12,283 bases of DNA from an uncultured Pelagibacteraceae bacterium (GCA_902632875.1 CACPEI010000016.1:1-12283), one strand, 5' to 3'. Shown: positions 1 to 7,237, counted from the first letter of the stretch. Made by a program: numbers and translations. The notes: generated from the letters alone by a model not told the origin.

Positions 1-2
1 GA

Positions 3-578
3 CTAAGTTGTTCTTTTACGATTGTTGATGTTTTAGAAGAAGGATTTATTGAGAAAGTAAAAAACGATATTCCAGATATCAAAGGTGTAGCTTATTGCGT
101 CGGCTCAATTGATTTAAAACCTGTGAGAATGGTTACTGAGCAGGATTTTATTAAATGTATGAAATTAAATCTTTATTCAGCTGTTGAGGTAATTAAGGGA
201 TATCAAGAAAGTTTAAAAAAAAATAAGGGATCTGTTGTTTTATTTTCAACAGTTGCTGCTCAAAGAGGTTTTACCAACCATGCAATTATTGCGTCGACCA
301 AAGCAGCTGTAGAAGGTTTAACAGTTTCTCTTGCGGCTGAATTTGCTCCAAATATTAGAGTGAATTGTATTGCGCCAAGCTTAACTCATTCAAAAATTGC
401 GGAGCCAATGTTAAAAAATAAAGCACTAGCAGATGGTATAGCAAAGGCTCACCCTTTAAAAAGATTGGGAGAAGGTAAAGACTCCGCTTCACTAGCAAAA
501 TTTTTGATTTCTGAAGATAGCTCATGGATAACAGGTCAAATAATTGCTGTAGACGGTGGAAGATCTAAACTTTCATAA
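3..578 (+). CDS. Short-chain dehydrogenase/reductase (SDR), 5'-truncated, atypical active site
   Basis: This reading frame is open from base 3 to the TAA at 576-578, giving 191 residues. The gene starts upstream of the window, so the N-terminal glycine-rich NAD(P)-binding motif is not seen; the GTG at 123 is internal. SDR hallmarks are present: the conserved Asn in MKLNLYS (about residue 56), the helix around STKAAVEGLTVSLAAEFAP, IRVNCIAPS after it, and the C-terminal GQIIAVDGG. The catalytic positions are unusual. Aligning by the conserved Lys (residue 100, bases 300-302), the Tyr of YxxxK is Ile (288-290) and the usual Ser position is Thr; the NAG-like motif reads YCVGS. It may use a different mechanism or may have lost oxidoreductase activity. 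The next gene begins 1 nt after its stop, suggesting co-transcription. The SDR fold is secure; the substrate is unknown. Confidence 0.88.
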   Translation, partial: LSCSFTIVDVLEEGFIEKVKNDIPDIKGVAYCVGSIDLKPVRMVTEQDFIKCMKLNLYSAVEVIKGYQESLKKNKGSVVLFSTVAAQRGFTNHAIIASTKAAVEGLTVSLAAEFAPNIRVNCIAPSLTHSKIAEPMLKNKALADGIAKAHPLKRLGEGKDSASLAKFLISEDSSWITGQIIAVDGGRSKLS

Positions 579-579
579 A

Positions 580-1644
580 GTGAAGAAAATTTTTTTTTTA
601 ATATCATTTTTTTTAATTCATTCCGTAAATTCATTAGCTCAAAATTTTTCACTAGAAGAACAATTAGTTCTAAATGATCCATGGGGCTCATCATTTTTAA
701 ACAATAATGAATTAATTCTTACTGAAAAGAGTGGAAAAATTAAAATTGCAAATATTATAACAAAAGAAGTCTTTGAAGTTGATCATAATTTAAATTTTGT
801 AGAACATGGACAAGGTGGTTTGTTAGATATTCTTTTTAAAGATAATTTTGTTTATATTTCTTACACTGAAAATAGAGGTAATATGAATACTAGCACCTCT
901 ATTGCCAAAGCTAATTTTAATAAAAATAAATTAGATTTTAAAAACATTTTCCAAGCAGAACCACCAATTAATTCTGGTTATCATTTTGGATCAAGATTGG
1001 CGATCAAAGATAATTATTTGTTTGCGTCTGCAGGTGAAAGAGGAAAGGGTATGATTGCCCAAGACCCCTCAAAACATCCTGGAAGCATTATTAGAATTAA
1101 TCTTGATGGGAGCATTCCAAGTGATAATCCTAAGTTCGAAGACAAACCAGATTGGCTTCCTGAAATTTATCAAATTGGCATCAGAAATCCTCAAGGTTTA
1201 ACTTTATCATCTTTTGATGGTAAAATTTATATTAGTAACCATGGCGCTAAAGGTGGTGATTGGTTTGGTGAGGTTAAAAAGGGTGAAAATTATGGTTGGA
1301 AAATTTTAGGTTGGGGTGGAAAAAATTATTCTGGTTTACCTATCGGCCCTAAGTGGAAGCCAGGCTTTACAAGAGCAATCCAATATTGGGTGCCCTCGAT
1401 TGCAACAAGCGCAATCACTATTTATAAAGGAGAAGAGTTTAAAGAGTGGAATGGTCATGCTTTAATAACATCATTAAAGGATCAATCGTTAAGAAAGCTA
1501 ATTTTCGATAATAAATCTAAAGTAAAGGAAGACGTAATTTTTAAAGATAAAATTGGACGAATTAGAGATATACAGGTTCATCCAAATAATGGAAAAATTT
1601 ACTTTTTAGCAGGAGATAGTTTGTGGTTAATGCAAAAAAATTAA
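580..1644 (+). CDS. Secreted PQQ-dependent aldose sugar dehydrogenase family protein (YliI/sGDH-like beta-propeller)
   Basis: The product is 354 aa and probably a periplasmic quinoprotein that oxidises aldose sugars with PQQ. I chose the GTG at 580, 1 nt after the SDR stop, because it gives a clean signal peptide: MKK, a hydrophobic stretch, and a likely cleavage after SLA (residue 20). A GTG at 556 would only add eight polar residues overlapping the upstream gene. Family motifs in order are GQGGLLD (77-83), GYHFGSRL with the likely catalytic His (135), GERG (152-155), IRNPQG (201-206), HGAKGGD (221-227), NYGW (237-240) and YWVPSIA (269-275). The length matches the soluble aldose dehydrogenase family. 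The electron acceptor and substrate cannot be read from sequence, and no PQQ biosynthesis genes lie in this window. The 3' end overlaps the next gene by 22 nt. Confidence 0.88.
   Translation: MKKIFFLISFFLIHSVNSLAQNFSLEEQLVLNDPWGSSFLNNNELILTEKSGKIKIANIITKEVFEVDHNLNFVEHGQGGLLDILFKDNFVYISYTENRGNMNTSTSIAKANFNKNKLDFKNIFQAEPPINSGYHFGSRLAIKDNYLFASAGERGKGMIAQDPSKHPGSIIRINLDGSIPSDNPKFEDKPDWLPEIYQIGIRNPQGLTLSSFDGKIYISNHGAKGGDWFGEVKKGENYGWKILGWGGKNYSGLPIGPKWKPGFTRAIQYWVPSIATSAITIYKGEEFKEWNGHALITSLKDQSLRKLIFDNKSKVKEDVIFKDKIGRIRDIQVHPNNGKIYFLAGDSLWLMQKN
1611..1615 (+). promoter_or_regulatory. Shine-Dalgarno site for the MBL-fold hydrolase
   Basis: AGGAG lies 7 nt before the GTG at 1623, inside the end of the preceding dehydrogenase gene. 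It supports GTG 1623 as the start, ahead of the later ATG at 1701, and means the two genes are probably translationally linked. Confidence 0.65.
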
Positions 1645-2705
1645 TTGCAGTTTTATGTTTTTTAATTGGTATTGTCTCATATAATCATATTGGATTAGCT
1701 ATGGAAAAAAAACCTTACCACCATTTACCAGATGGTACTTTTAGAAATCCTGAAGGTTCCCCAAAAAGAGATGCAAATGTTAAATGGTCATATAAAATTT
1801 TTAATAAAGAAAAAAAGAAACTTGATATGACTGTCCCCAAAGAACATGTGATTAATAAAGAAAAAGTTTTGTTCGATCTAAAAAAATATCAAGAAGACGA
1901 TTATGTGGCTTGGATCGGTCATGCAACATTTTTAATCAAACTTGGTGACACAACAATTATCACAGATCCAGTATTTTCAAAAAATGCTGGGCCACTTATT
2001 TTTGGACCAAAAAGATTTACAGAACCTGCACTTAAATTAAATGAAATTCCTAAAACAGATATTTTTTTACTTACTCATAATCATTACGATCACCAAGATA
2101 TGACTACAATTAGAAGATTTCCTTTTAAAAATGTAAAAGTTTTACTTCCCTTGAAGCTTGGGAAATACTTTAGCAGAAATGGTTATAAAGATGTAAATGA
2201 GATGGACTGGTATGAAGAAATTGAAATAAATAAAAATTTAAAAATTACTTTTTTGCCTGCTGTTCATTGGTCAAAAAGAAGCCTTACAGATACAAATAAA
2301 ACTTTATGGGGAAATTTTTTGATTGAGTATAATGGAAAAAAATTACTATTTGGTTGTGACACTGGAATAGGAAATATTTATAAGGATATAGGAAACAAAT
2401 ACGGTCCGATCGATCTTACATTTATTAATATTGGTGCCTATAATTTTTATCCAATAATGCCTTACAAAGATAAATCAGTTTATCATACTAATCCAGAGGA
2501 GGCCTTAGAGGTTGCAAAAAATTTAAAGAGTAAAAAAGTAATTGGAATGCATTGGGGCACATTTGTTTTATCTTTAGAACCTATAATGGAACCACCAGTG
2601 AGATTTAAAGCTAGTGCAGAAAAATATGGTTTTAACAAAGAGGATGCAATCGTTTATCGTATAGGTGAATTTGGATCATTAAAAAAATTATTAAATTACA
2701 ATTAA
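1623..2705 (+). CDS. MBL-fold metal-dependent hydrolase, NAPE-PLD-like, exported or membrane-anchored
   Basis: The product is 360 aa. A basic N-terminus followed by a hydrophobic segment (about 5-26) predicts a signal peptide or membrane anchor, which supports the GTG start over the ATG at codon 27. The metallo-beta-lactamase fold follows: WIGHATFLIKL (97-107), ITDPVFS (113-119), THNHYDHQD (151-159) with the HxHxDH zinc ligands, VHWSKR with His215, FGCDTG with Asp246, and GMHWGTF with His310. The pattern GPKRF, DTNKTLWGNF, PIDLTFINIGAY and a late EPPVRF matches the N-acyl-phosphatidylethanolamine-hydrolysing phospholipase D group, so a lipid or phosphodiester substrate is plausible but not shown. 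All expected metal ligands are present, so it is likely active. It overlaps the upstream dehydrogenase by 22 nt and ends tail-to-tail with the SHOCT gene, sharing 4 bases. Confidence 0.88.
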   Translation: MVNAKKLIAVLCFLIGIVSYNHIGLAMEKKPYHHLPDGTFRNPEGSPKRDANVKWSYKIFNKEKKKLDMTVPKEHVINKEKVLFDLKKYQEDDYVAWIGHATFLIKLGDTTIITDPVFSKNAGPLIFGPKRFTEPALKLNEIPKTDIFLLTHNHYDHQDMTTIRRFPFKNVKVLLPLKLGKYFSRNGYKDVNEMDWYEEIEINKNLKITFLPAVHWSKRSLTDTNKTLWGNFLIEYNGKKLLFGCDTGIGNIYKDIGNKYGPIDLTFINIGAYNFYPIMPYKDKSVYHTNPEEALEVAKNLKSKKVIGMHWGTFVLSLEPIMEPPVRFKASAEKYGFNKEDAIVYRIGEFGSLKKLLNYN

Positions 2706-2968
2706 TTATCTAAAATTTTCTTTTTAGCTTTTTGGAACTCTTCCTCAGTTAAAACTCCATCTTTAAGAAGTTGATTTAATTTATTTAGCTCATCTGTTAA
2801 CTTATCATTATTTTCGGATAAATTTTGTTCTTTATCTTGATTTTCTAAATCCTCTTTTGATTTATTTTCCTTCTTAGCCTCAAACCCTTTCATGATAGCT
2901 GTTCCACCTAAATAAAGAACGAATGCTAAAATTGGTATTACTAATCCAAAAAAAATTATTTTTTCCAT
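2702..2968 (-). CDS. Small membrane protein with C-terminal SHOCT domain
   Basis: The product is 88 aa. One transmembrane helix (about residues 3-26) is followed by a highly charged Lys/Glu/Asp/Asn linker (about 31-55). The C-terminus (about 57-86) matches a SHOCT domain: repeated Leu, then LLKDGVLTEEEFQKAKKKIL. SHOCT domains are short helical oligomerisation or interaction modules found at protein ends; no enzymatic role is expected. A GAGG Shine-Dalgarno (reverse complement of 2977-2980) lies 8 nt before its ATG, inside the end of the upstream gene, and the two genes are separated by only 3 nt. It is the last gene of the minus-strand operon and converges with the MBL hydrolase gene with a 4-nt overlap. 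Its specific role is unknown. Confidence 0.85.
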   Translation of the reverse strand: MEKIIFFGLVIPILAFVLYLGGTAIMKGFEAKKENKSKEDLENQDKEQNLSENNDKLTDELNKLNQLLKDGVLTEEEFQKAKKKILDN

Positions 2969-2971
2969 ATT

Positions 2972-3175
2972 TTAATCCTCATCATCCTCTCTCCAATTTT
3001 TTTCATACATCAACCATGCAGCATAAATTACAGAAAATGTTCCTACGATCATACCATAATCAAATCCAGTTTGCTTATCATATAAATACCATCCTAGTTG
3101 GGTGGCTCCTATTGGTGGTACGGTGAGAATAAGCATTAAGATCGCGATTCTGAAATGGTATTTAGGTTTTTTCAT
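2972..3175 (-). CDS. Small two-helix membrane protein of unknown function
   Basis: The product is 67 aa from the ATG at 3175. A TTG at 3190 in the same frame would add five residues but has no better ribosome site. The protein has a basic N-terminus (MKKPKYHFR), a hydrophobic helix with a Pro-Pro break (about residues 9-30), a short polar turn (YDKQTGFDYG) and a second helix (about 40-57), then an acidic tail (EDDED). I do not recognise the family. Two short helices around a polar loop resemble the topology of AtpI/AtpZ-like proteins, but the sequence does not make that case. It sits 37 nt after folD and 3 nt before the SHOCT gene, so those two small membrane proteins may work together. Confidence 0.68.
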   Translation of the reverse strand: MKKPKYHFRIAILMLILTVPPIGATQLGWYLYDKQTGFDYGMIVGTFSVIYAAWLMYEKNWREDDED

Positions 3176-3212
3176 GACCCATCTTATCAAAAAAAATTTA
3201 TTGAATTAAATA

Positions 3213-4058
3213 CTATACTTGCGATCTTTTGAAACAGTCAATTGTATTTTTTAATAAACACGCTATTGTCATAGGTCCAACTCCACCTGGAACTGGTGTG
3301 AGCGCTCTAGCGTTTTTTGAAACTTCATCAAATGCAACATCCCCAACAATGCCTTTCTCTGTTTTATTTATCCCAACATCTATAACTATTGTATTTTTTT
3401 TTACCCAATCACCTTTCACTAGCTCAGGAATACCAACTGCTGCTACAATAATATCTGCCTCTAAACACTCTGCTTTTAAATCTTTTGTCTTTGAATGTGT
3501 TATTGTTACTGTGCAATTTTCTTTAAGAAGTAGTTGAGTCATTGGTTTGCCATTCAAGTTAGATCGACCAACAACTACAGCCTTTTTGCCATTTAAGTTT
3601 GGCTCTATTTTTTTAATTAATAAATAACATCCAAGTGGTGTGCATGGAACCGAACTTTCATAACCCGAGGAAAGGTTTCCCACATTTACAGGATGGAATC
3701 CATCAACATCCTTAGATGGATCGATAGCCTCAATAATTTTTTGTTTGTCAATATGTTTTGGTAATGGTAACTGAACTAAAATACCTGATACTGATGAATC
3801 TTTGTTTAATTCATCTATTTTGTCTAAAACGACTTTTTCCTCCACGCTGTCTGGATATTTAACCACCTCAGATTTAAGCCCAACTTCGTTCGCTGATTTT
3901 TCTTTATTTCTGACATAAATTTGGCTTGGAGTAAAATCTCCAATTAAAATTACAGTTAAACCAGGGACTTTATTATGTTTAATTTTTAATTCAGATACTT
4001 CTTTTTTAAGTTGCTCTCTTAATAATGCTGCTTCTTTTTTTCCATCAATTAAAATCAT
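3213..4058 (-). CDS. folD: Bifunctional methylenetetrahydrofolate dehydrogenase/cyclohydrolase FolD
   Basis: The product is 281 aa, the usual family length. It interconverts 5,10-methylene-THF and 10-formyl-THF through methenyl-THF in cytosolic one-carbon metabolism. N-terminal signature: VPGLTVILIGDFTPSQIYV (31-49) with catalytic Tyr48, then NKEKS with Lys52. Next come GILVQLPLP (92-100) and DVDGFHPVNVG (117-127). The Rossmann half has VVVGRSNLNGKPM (161-173), ADIIVAAVG (201-209), IVIDVGI (224-230) and TPVPGGVGPMT (254-264). The ATG at 4058 is preferred because the protein then begins at the normal family start (MILIDGKK); reading 19 codons further upstream would run into yggT. There is a 5-nt gap after yggT and no strong Shine-Dalgarno. 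All catalytic positions look intact. Confidence 0.97.
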   Translation of the reverse strand: MILIDGKKEAALLREQLKKEVSELKIKHNKVPGLTVILIGDFTPSQIYVRNKEKSANEVGLKSEVVKYPDSVEEKVVLDKIDELNKDSSVSGILVQLPLPKHIDKQKIIEAIDPSKDVDGFHPVNVGNLSSGYESSVPCTPLGCYLLIKKIEPNLNGKKAVVVGRSNLNGKPMTQLLLKENCTVTITHSKTKDLKAECLEADIIVAAVGIPELVKGDWVKKNTIVIDVGINKTEKGIVGDVAFDEVSKNARALTPVPGGVGPMTIACLLKNTIDCFKRSQV

Positions 4059-4063
4059 AAATT

Positions 4064-4354
4064 TTAGAATATTATTGGTGCAATGTAGAGCTTCATACAC
4101 ATTTCTATAAACCAAATCAATAGCAGTAAAATTATTGGAGAAATGTCTAATGCTCCTAAATTTGGTAAAAAACGTCTTATTACTCTCAAAAATGGTTCTG
4201 TTAATCTGTAGGTAAAATCTAAAATTACATAAACAAATCTATTCTGAGTATTTAATACATTAAAAGCAACCAACCAACTAATGATAACATTGGCTATAAC
4301 CACGTAAGAATAAAGTTTTAATAATTGTAAAACCAGATAAAAAATTGCTATCAT
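4064..4354 (-). CDS. YggT family integral membrane protein
   Basis: The product is 96 aa, the normal size for a single-repeat YggT protein. Two hydrophobic regions (about 4-31 and 69-92) flank a central polar stretch carrying the family pattern YRLTEPFLRVIRRFLP, followed by LGALDISPIILLLLIW. The family is linked to osmotic shock tolerance and membrane organisation in other bacteria, but its molecular role is poorly defined. Its ATG overlaps the TGA of the upstream MscS fusion by 4 nt (ATGA), which indicates translational coupling. Proximity to a mechanosensitive channel domain agrees with a membrane-stress theme, though that link is inference. FolD follows 5 nt later. Confidence 0.9.
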   Translation of the reverse strand: MIAIFYLVLQLLKLYSYVVIANVIISWLVAFNVLNTQNRFVYVILDFTYRLTEPFLRVIRRFLPNLGALDISPIILLLLIWFIEMCMKLYIAPIIF

Positions 4355-6228
4355 TTTTTTTCAATATAAATTGAAGAACTTGGGAAAGCAAAAGAAGCTT
4401 TATTATTTTCTACAATTTGTTTAATTGCAATAGCTAATCTTTCTTTAACCGACAACCATTCATTCCAACTATCGGATTTTGTAAAACAACGTACATACAT
4501 ATCTATTGAACTATCTGAAAATTTATCAACTCTAACCGCTATACCTATATTGACGTCAAAATCCTCACTTTTTTTTATATGATCTTCAATTTGATCTCGA
4601 ATATTTTTAAGTTGATCAACAGAAGTGTCATATTGGAGAGTAATAATCCAGCTTATCAACCAGTTAGATGTTTCACTCACATTAACTACGGCATTTTCTG
4701 CAAATTGGAAATTTGGAATTATCGCTAAAGATTTATCAAATTTTCTTATTGTTGTTGATCGAAAACCTATTTTTTCAACAATACCTTCTATTATCCCATC
4801 CACTAAGATCCAATCACCAATTTTAAATCTCTTTTCCACTAAAACTAAGATACCTGATATTAAGTTTTTAAATAAATCTTGAGCGCCTAACGCAACTGCT
4901 ACTCCAAATAAGCCTAACCCGGCTATAATTGGACCAATTTTAATTCCCCATAATTCCAAGACTGCTGCGAGACCTAAAATAAATATTAAAATCTTTAAAG
5001 ATTTTATTATCCATCCAATTAATTCTTTTGTCAGAAGTTTATCAAGTCCACTTAATACATAAGAGACTGGTTCTATGATTTGATGAATAACCCAAAAAAT
5101 TAATATCGTAATTAAAGTTCTATTTATAGTATCAACAATTTCTCGTCCCTCCATAGAAAAAGTCATATAGTAACTTGATATAAAAAAACCTAAAACTATA
5201 GGTAAAAATCTTGCAGGACCAATCAAAGATTTTACAAAAGTATCATCTAATTTATTTGTTGTTCTTTTTGAGATAATTTCTAACTTTTTAATTACTAATT
5301 TACTTATTAAACCTCTAAATATTAAAAATATTAAAAAAATTCCTAATCCAATTAATATTTGAAAAATATCAACACCTAAAATACCTTTAGTTATACCAGC
5401 CAAACCTTTTGGCACCTCTTTTAGATTTTCAGCAGAGTTTTTCACAAAACCAAACTGAGCTTCTAATTCAGCAATTCTTGATACTTCATCAGCTAACATA
5501 AAGTGTGGGAAGAAACCCGCACCCATTTTGTTACTGATCCAGAATACTGGTAATAAGTAAGCTATGATTAGTACAATATATTGTGCAACCTGTGTCCAAG
5601 TTACTCCTCTCATACCACCTAACATTGAACATAGTAAGATACTTACTAATCCAACATAAACTGCGTATTGGAATGGAATATCAAGTGCAACAGATGCAAT
5701 AGTACCTGTAGCGTTAATTTGTGCAGTCACATAAGTAAATGATGCGACAGTTAAAACTACTACCGCCATGAATCTACTTAAATTACCACCATATCTTGTA
5801 CCAATAAAATCTGGAACTGTGTAACAACCAAATTTTCTCAAGTAAGGTGCTAATAAAGATGCAACTAATACATATCCACCAGTCCAACCTACAAGTAGTG
5901 CCATATATCCGTAACCTTTGAAGTAAATACCTCCTGCCATTGCAACGAATGATGCACCAGACATCCAGTCTGCTGCAGTAGCCATTCCATTGAATACAGT
6001 TGGCACTTGTCTTCCAGCTACGTAATAAGCATCAGCTTGAGCTGTACGTGATAGATAACCAATTATAGCATAGATGGCTACTGTGAAAGCAACGAAACAA
6101 ATTCCGATTGTTTTTGCAGTCATACCCATCTGCTCGGCAATTGACATAATGATTATGAAAGCTAAAAAACCACCTGTATAGATTCCATAAACCTTAGGTA
6201 AATTGTCTATAAAATTACCTTTGATCAT
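4351..6228 (-). CDS. Fusion: N-terminal half of a DUF4212-associated sodium:solute symporter joined to an MscS mechanosensitive channel
   Basis: One continuous frame of 625 aa contains two unrelated families. Residues 1 to about 280 match the first half of a VC_2705-type sodium:solute symporter (ActP-like): about seven helices, with ADAYYVAGRQVP (65-76), TAADWMSGASFVAMAGG (84-100), TVPDFIGTRYGG (137-148) and GGMRGVTWTQVAQY (204-217). It stops in the loop after about helix 7, whereas family members are about 550-600 aa. Residues from about 283 to 625 form a near-complete MscS protein: several helices, then the pore signature AGLGLFGVAVALGAQDLFKN (436-455), EKRFKIGDWI (465-474), the beta domain with IIPNFQFAENAVVN (503-516) and the C-terminal alpha/beta part. 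The junction is near base 5380. The ATG directly follows the DUF4212 stop and has a GAGGGG Shine-Dalgarno 8 nt upstream. The second half of the transport fold is missing, so symport is unlikely. It may be a true fusion, a deletion joining two neighbouring genes, or an assembly chimera. Domain identities are confident; biological reality is not. Confidence 0.85.
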   Translation of the reverse strand: MIKGNFIDNLPKVYGIYTGGFLAFIIIMSIAEQMGMTAKTIGICFVAFTVAIYAIIGYLSRTAQADAYYVAGRQVPTVFNGMATAADWMSGASFVAMAGGIYFKGYGYMALLVGWTGGYVLVASLLAPYLRKFGCYTVPDFIGTRYGGNLSRFMAVVVLTVASFTYVTAQINATGTIASVALDIPFQYAVYVGLVSILLCSMLGGMRGVTWTQVAQYIVLIIAYLLPVFWISNKMGAGFFPHFMLADEVSRIAELEAQFGFVKNSAENLKEVPKGLAGITKGILGVDIFQILIGLGIFLIFLIFRGLISKLVIKKLEIISKRTTNKLDDTFVKSLIGPARFLPIVLGFFISSYYMTFSMEGREIVDTINRTLITILIFWVIHQIIEPVSYVLSGLDKLLTKELIGWIIKSLKILIFILGLAAVLELWGIKIGPIIAGLGLFGVAVALGAQDLFKNLISGILVLVEKRFKIGDWILVDGIIEGIVEKIGFRSTTIRKFDKSLAIIPNFQFAENAVVNVSETSNWLISWIITLQYDTSVDQLKNIRDQIEDHIKKSEDFDVNIGIAVRVDKFSDSSIDMYVRCFTKSDSWNEWLSVKERLAIAIKQIVENNKASFAFPSSSIYIEKK

Positions 6229-6489
6229 TTAGTCATCCCCTCTTTCTGAGAAGCCAAACTCTTCATCAATTTTCTCCTGCCTGTTCGCAAACCAGAAAAT
6301 TAGGATTACGAAAGCACCAAGAGAACCTTGACAAGTGAACCAATAAGTTAACGGATAACCAAATGGTCCCGTAACTTCATTCATTTCAGCCCCGAATAAG
6401 AAGATGCCAATTGAGAAAACAAACCAGATCGCTAACGTTACTAGTAGCAGACCTCTGGATTTTTCCCAGTGTTGTGCTTGTTTTGACAT
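6229..6489 (-). CDS. DUF4212 small subunit of a sodium:solute symporter
   Basis: The product is 86 aa with two hydrophobic helices (about 12-33 and 46-68), the family pattern YWFTCQGSLGAFVILIFWFA, and a polar acidic tail. DUF4212 proteins (the TIGR03647 type) are encoded directly before VC_2705-like sodium:solute symporters and are thought to be their small subunit, often near acetyl-CoA synthetase. Here its TAA is immediately followed by the symporter-MscS ATG with no spacer, as expected for a stoichiometric pair. Its own ATG has a good AGAGAGG Shine-Dalgarno. It is the first gene of the minus-strand operon. Its normal partner is truncated in this window, so its present function is uncertain. 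Confidence 0.9.
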   Translation of the reverse strand: MSKQAQHWEKSRGLLLVTLAIWFVFSIGIFLFGAEMNEVTGPFGYPLTYWFTCQGSLGAFVILIFWFANRQEKIDEEFGFSERGDD

Positions 6490-6494
6490 TTATA

Positions 6495-6502
6495 CCTCTC
6501 TC
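6495..6502 (-). promoter_or_regulatory. Shine-Dalgarno site for the DUF4212 gene
   Basis: Read on the minus strand this is a purine tract, GAGAGAGG, 5 nt before the ATG at 6489. It is the clearest ribosome site in the window and suggests strong translation of the transporter operon. Confidence 0.6.
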
Positions 6503-6588
6503 TTTTTAGTTATAACTGGGCAAAACCATAACCATTATCAAGGAGATTTAAAGTGTTAAAATTGCTCAAATTTGAATGAATTTTGGGT

Positions 6589-6594
6589 TATACT
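6589..6594 (+). promoter_or_regulatory. Possible -10 element for the unknown gene at 6614
   Basis: TATACT lies 19 nt before the ATG at 6614 and would start transcription about 13 nt upstream of it, leaving a very short leader without a Shine-Dalgarno. No good -35 box sits at 16-18 nt: TTGAAT is at 6572 (11 nt away) and TTGCTC at 6562 (21 nt away). It is the only promoter-like motif I can argue for in the 124-nt divergent gap. Confidence 0.35.
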
Positions 6595-6613
6595 ACCAAA
6601 AATAGCTTAATTT

Positions 6614-7237
6614 ATGGGAAAATATAAACTTACTTGGAGAGATCTTACCTTAAGAGACTTCAAAATTTACCTATTTGCTCTTTTTAAGGCATTTATCCCC
6701 AAAAAAAAAATAAAGTCGTTAGATGAATTAGAGGAATTTATTCAAACAAAGTCAGCATGGGTATCGCAAGTCACTTTGTATGGATATTTAAAGACCAGAA
6801 TGGGGACTAGATATGTGCTTCATTTTGAAAATGATGAATTTATGAAGTCAGTCAATTTAGCTAAGTGGAATATCTATGCTGCAGCCTTACAAGATCTTAC
6901 TTTTTATACTTTCTCATATTTAAAAACAATTACGAACTATCATGAGACCAATAAGGCCAAAGAAATTTTTCTAAAAATCCTAGACGATGAAATTTCAAAT
7001 AAAATGCCTTTAGATATTATTGAAAACACAAAAAAAAATTTTGATGAAAGATTTGAAAAAATAAATTGGGATACCCATCATAGTGATCTCCCTTTTAATT
7101 CTAGTGCTTTATCTTTATATAAGTGGGCTCCAATTGCAGAAGAATTAAAAACTTTAGATCGTAAAATAGTTTTGAATTCAGTAATACTCAAATGGGATGT
7201 TGTTAAAAAAGAATTTAAAGAAAGATTAGGCTTCTAA
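6614..7237 (+). CDS. Conserved-looking alphaproteobacterial protein of unknown function
   Basis: The product is 207 aa, soluble and mixed charge, with no signal peptide; the short hydrophobic patch (about 15-28) is interrupted by Lys and probably not a transmembrane helix. The most structured part is residues 40-104: [20 protein letters not shown] followed by [29 protein letters not shown] and [11 protein letters not shown]. It recalls a family of alphaproteobacterial proteins usually left as hypothetical or loosely called esterase, but I see no GxSxG or other catalytic motif. The C-terminal half is helical and charged ([34 protein letters not shown]). It stands alone between divergent and convergent neighbours, so it is probably transcribed as a single gene. 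Its stop overlaps the acs stop by 4 nt. Function unknown. Confidence 0.82.
   Translation: MGKYKLTWRDLTLRDFKIYLFALFKAFIPKKKIKSLDELEEFIQTKSAWVSQVTLYGYLKTRMGTRYVLHFENDEFMKSVNLAKWNIYAAALQDLTFYTFSYLKTITNYHETNKAKEIFLKILDDEISNKMPLDIIENTKKNFDERFEKINWDTHHSDLPFNSSALSLYKWAPIAEELKTLDRKIVLNSVILKWDVVKKEFKERLGF

Noticed and set aside
2923..3537. Plus-strand open frames opposite the small membrane gene and folD
   Set aside because: They are antisense to well-supported genes, have no family motifs and lack credible starts; they follow from the composition of the coding strand.
4059..4115. Longer folD start that would add 19 residues
   Set aside because: The extra residues overlap the end of yggT and do not resemble FolD; the ATG at 4058 gives the normal family N-terminus.
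4625..4882. Plus-strand open frame opposite the MscS domain
   Set aside because: It mirrors the strongly conserved MscS pore and beta region and has no recognisable protein features.
6508..6517. Ten-base palindrome AGTTATAACT upstream of the DUF4212 gene
   Set aside because: Too short and AT-rich to call an operator; the TATAAC within it has no -35 box at suitable distance on the minus strand.
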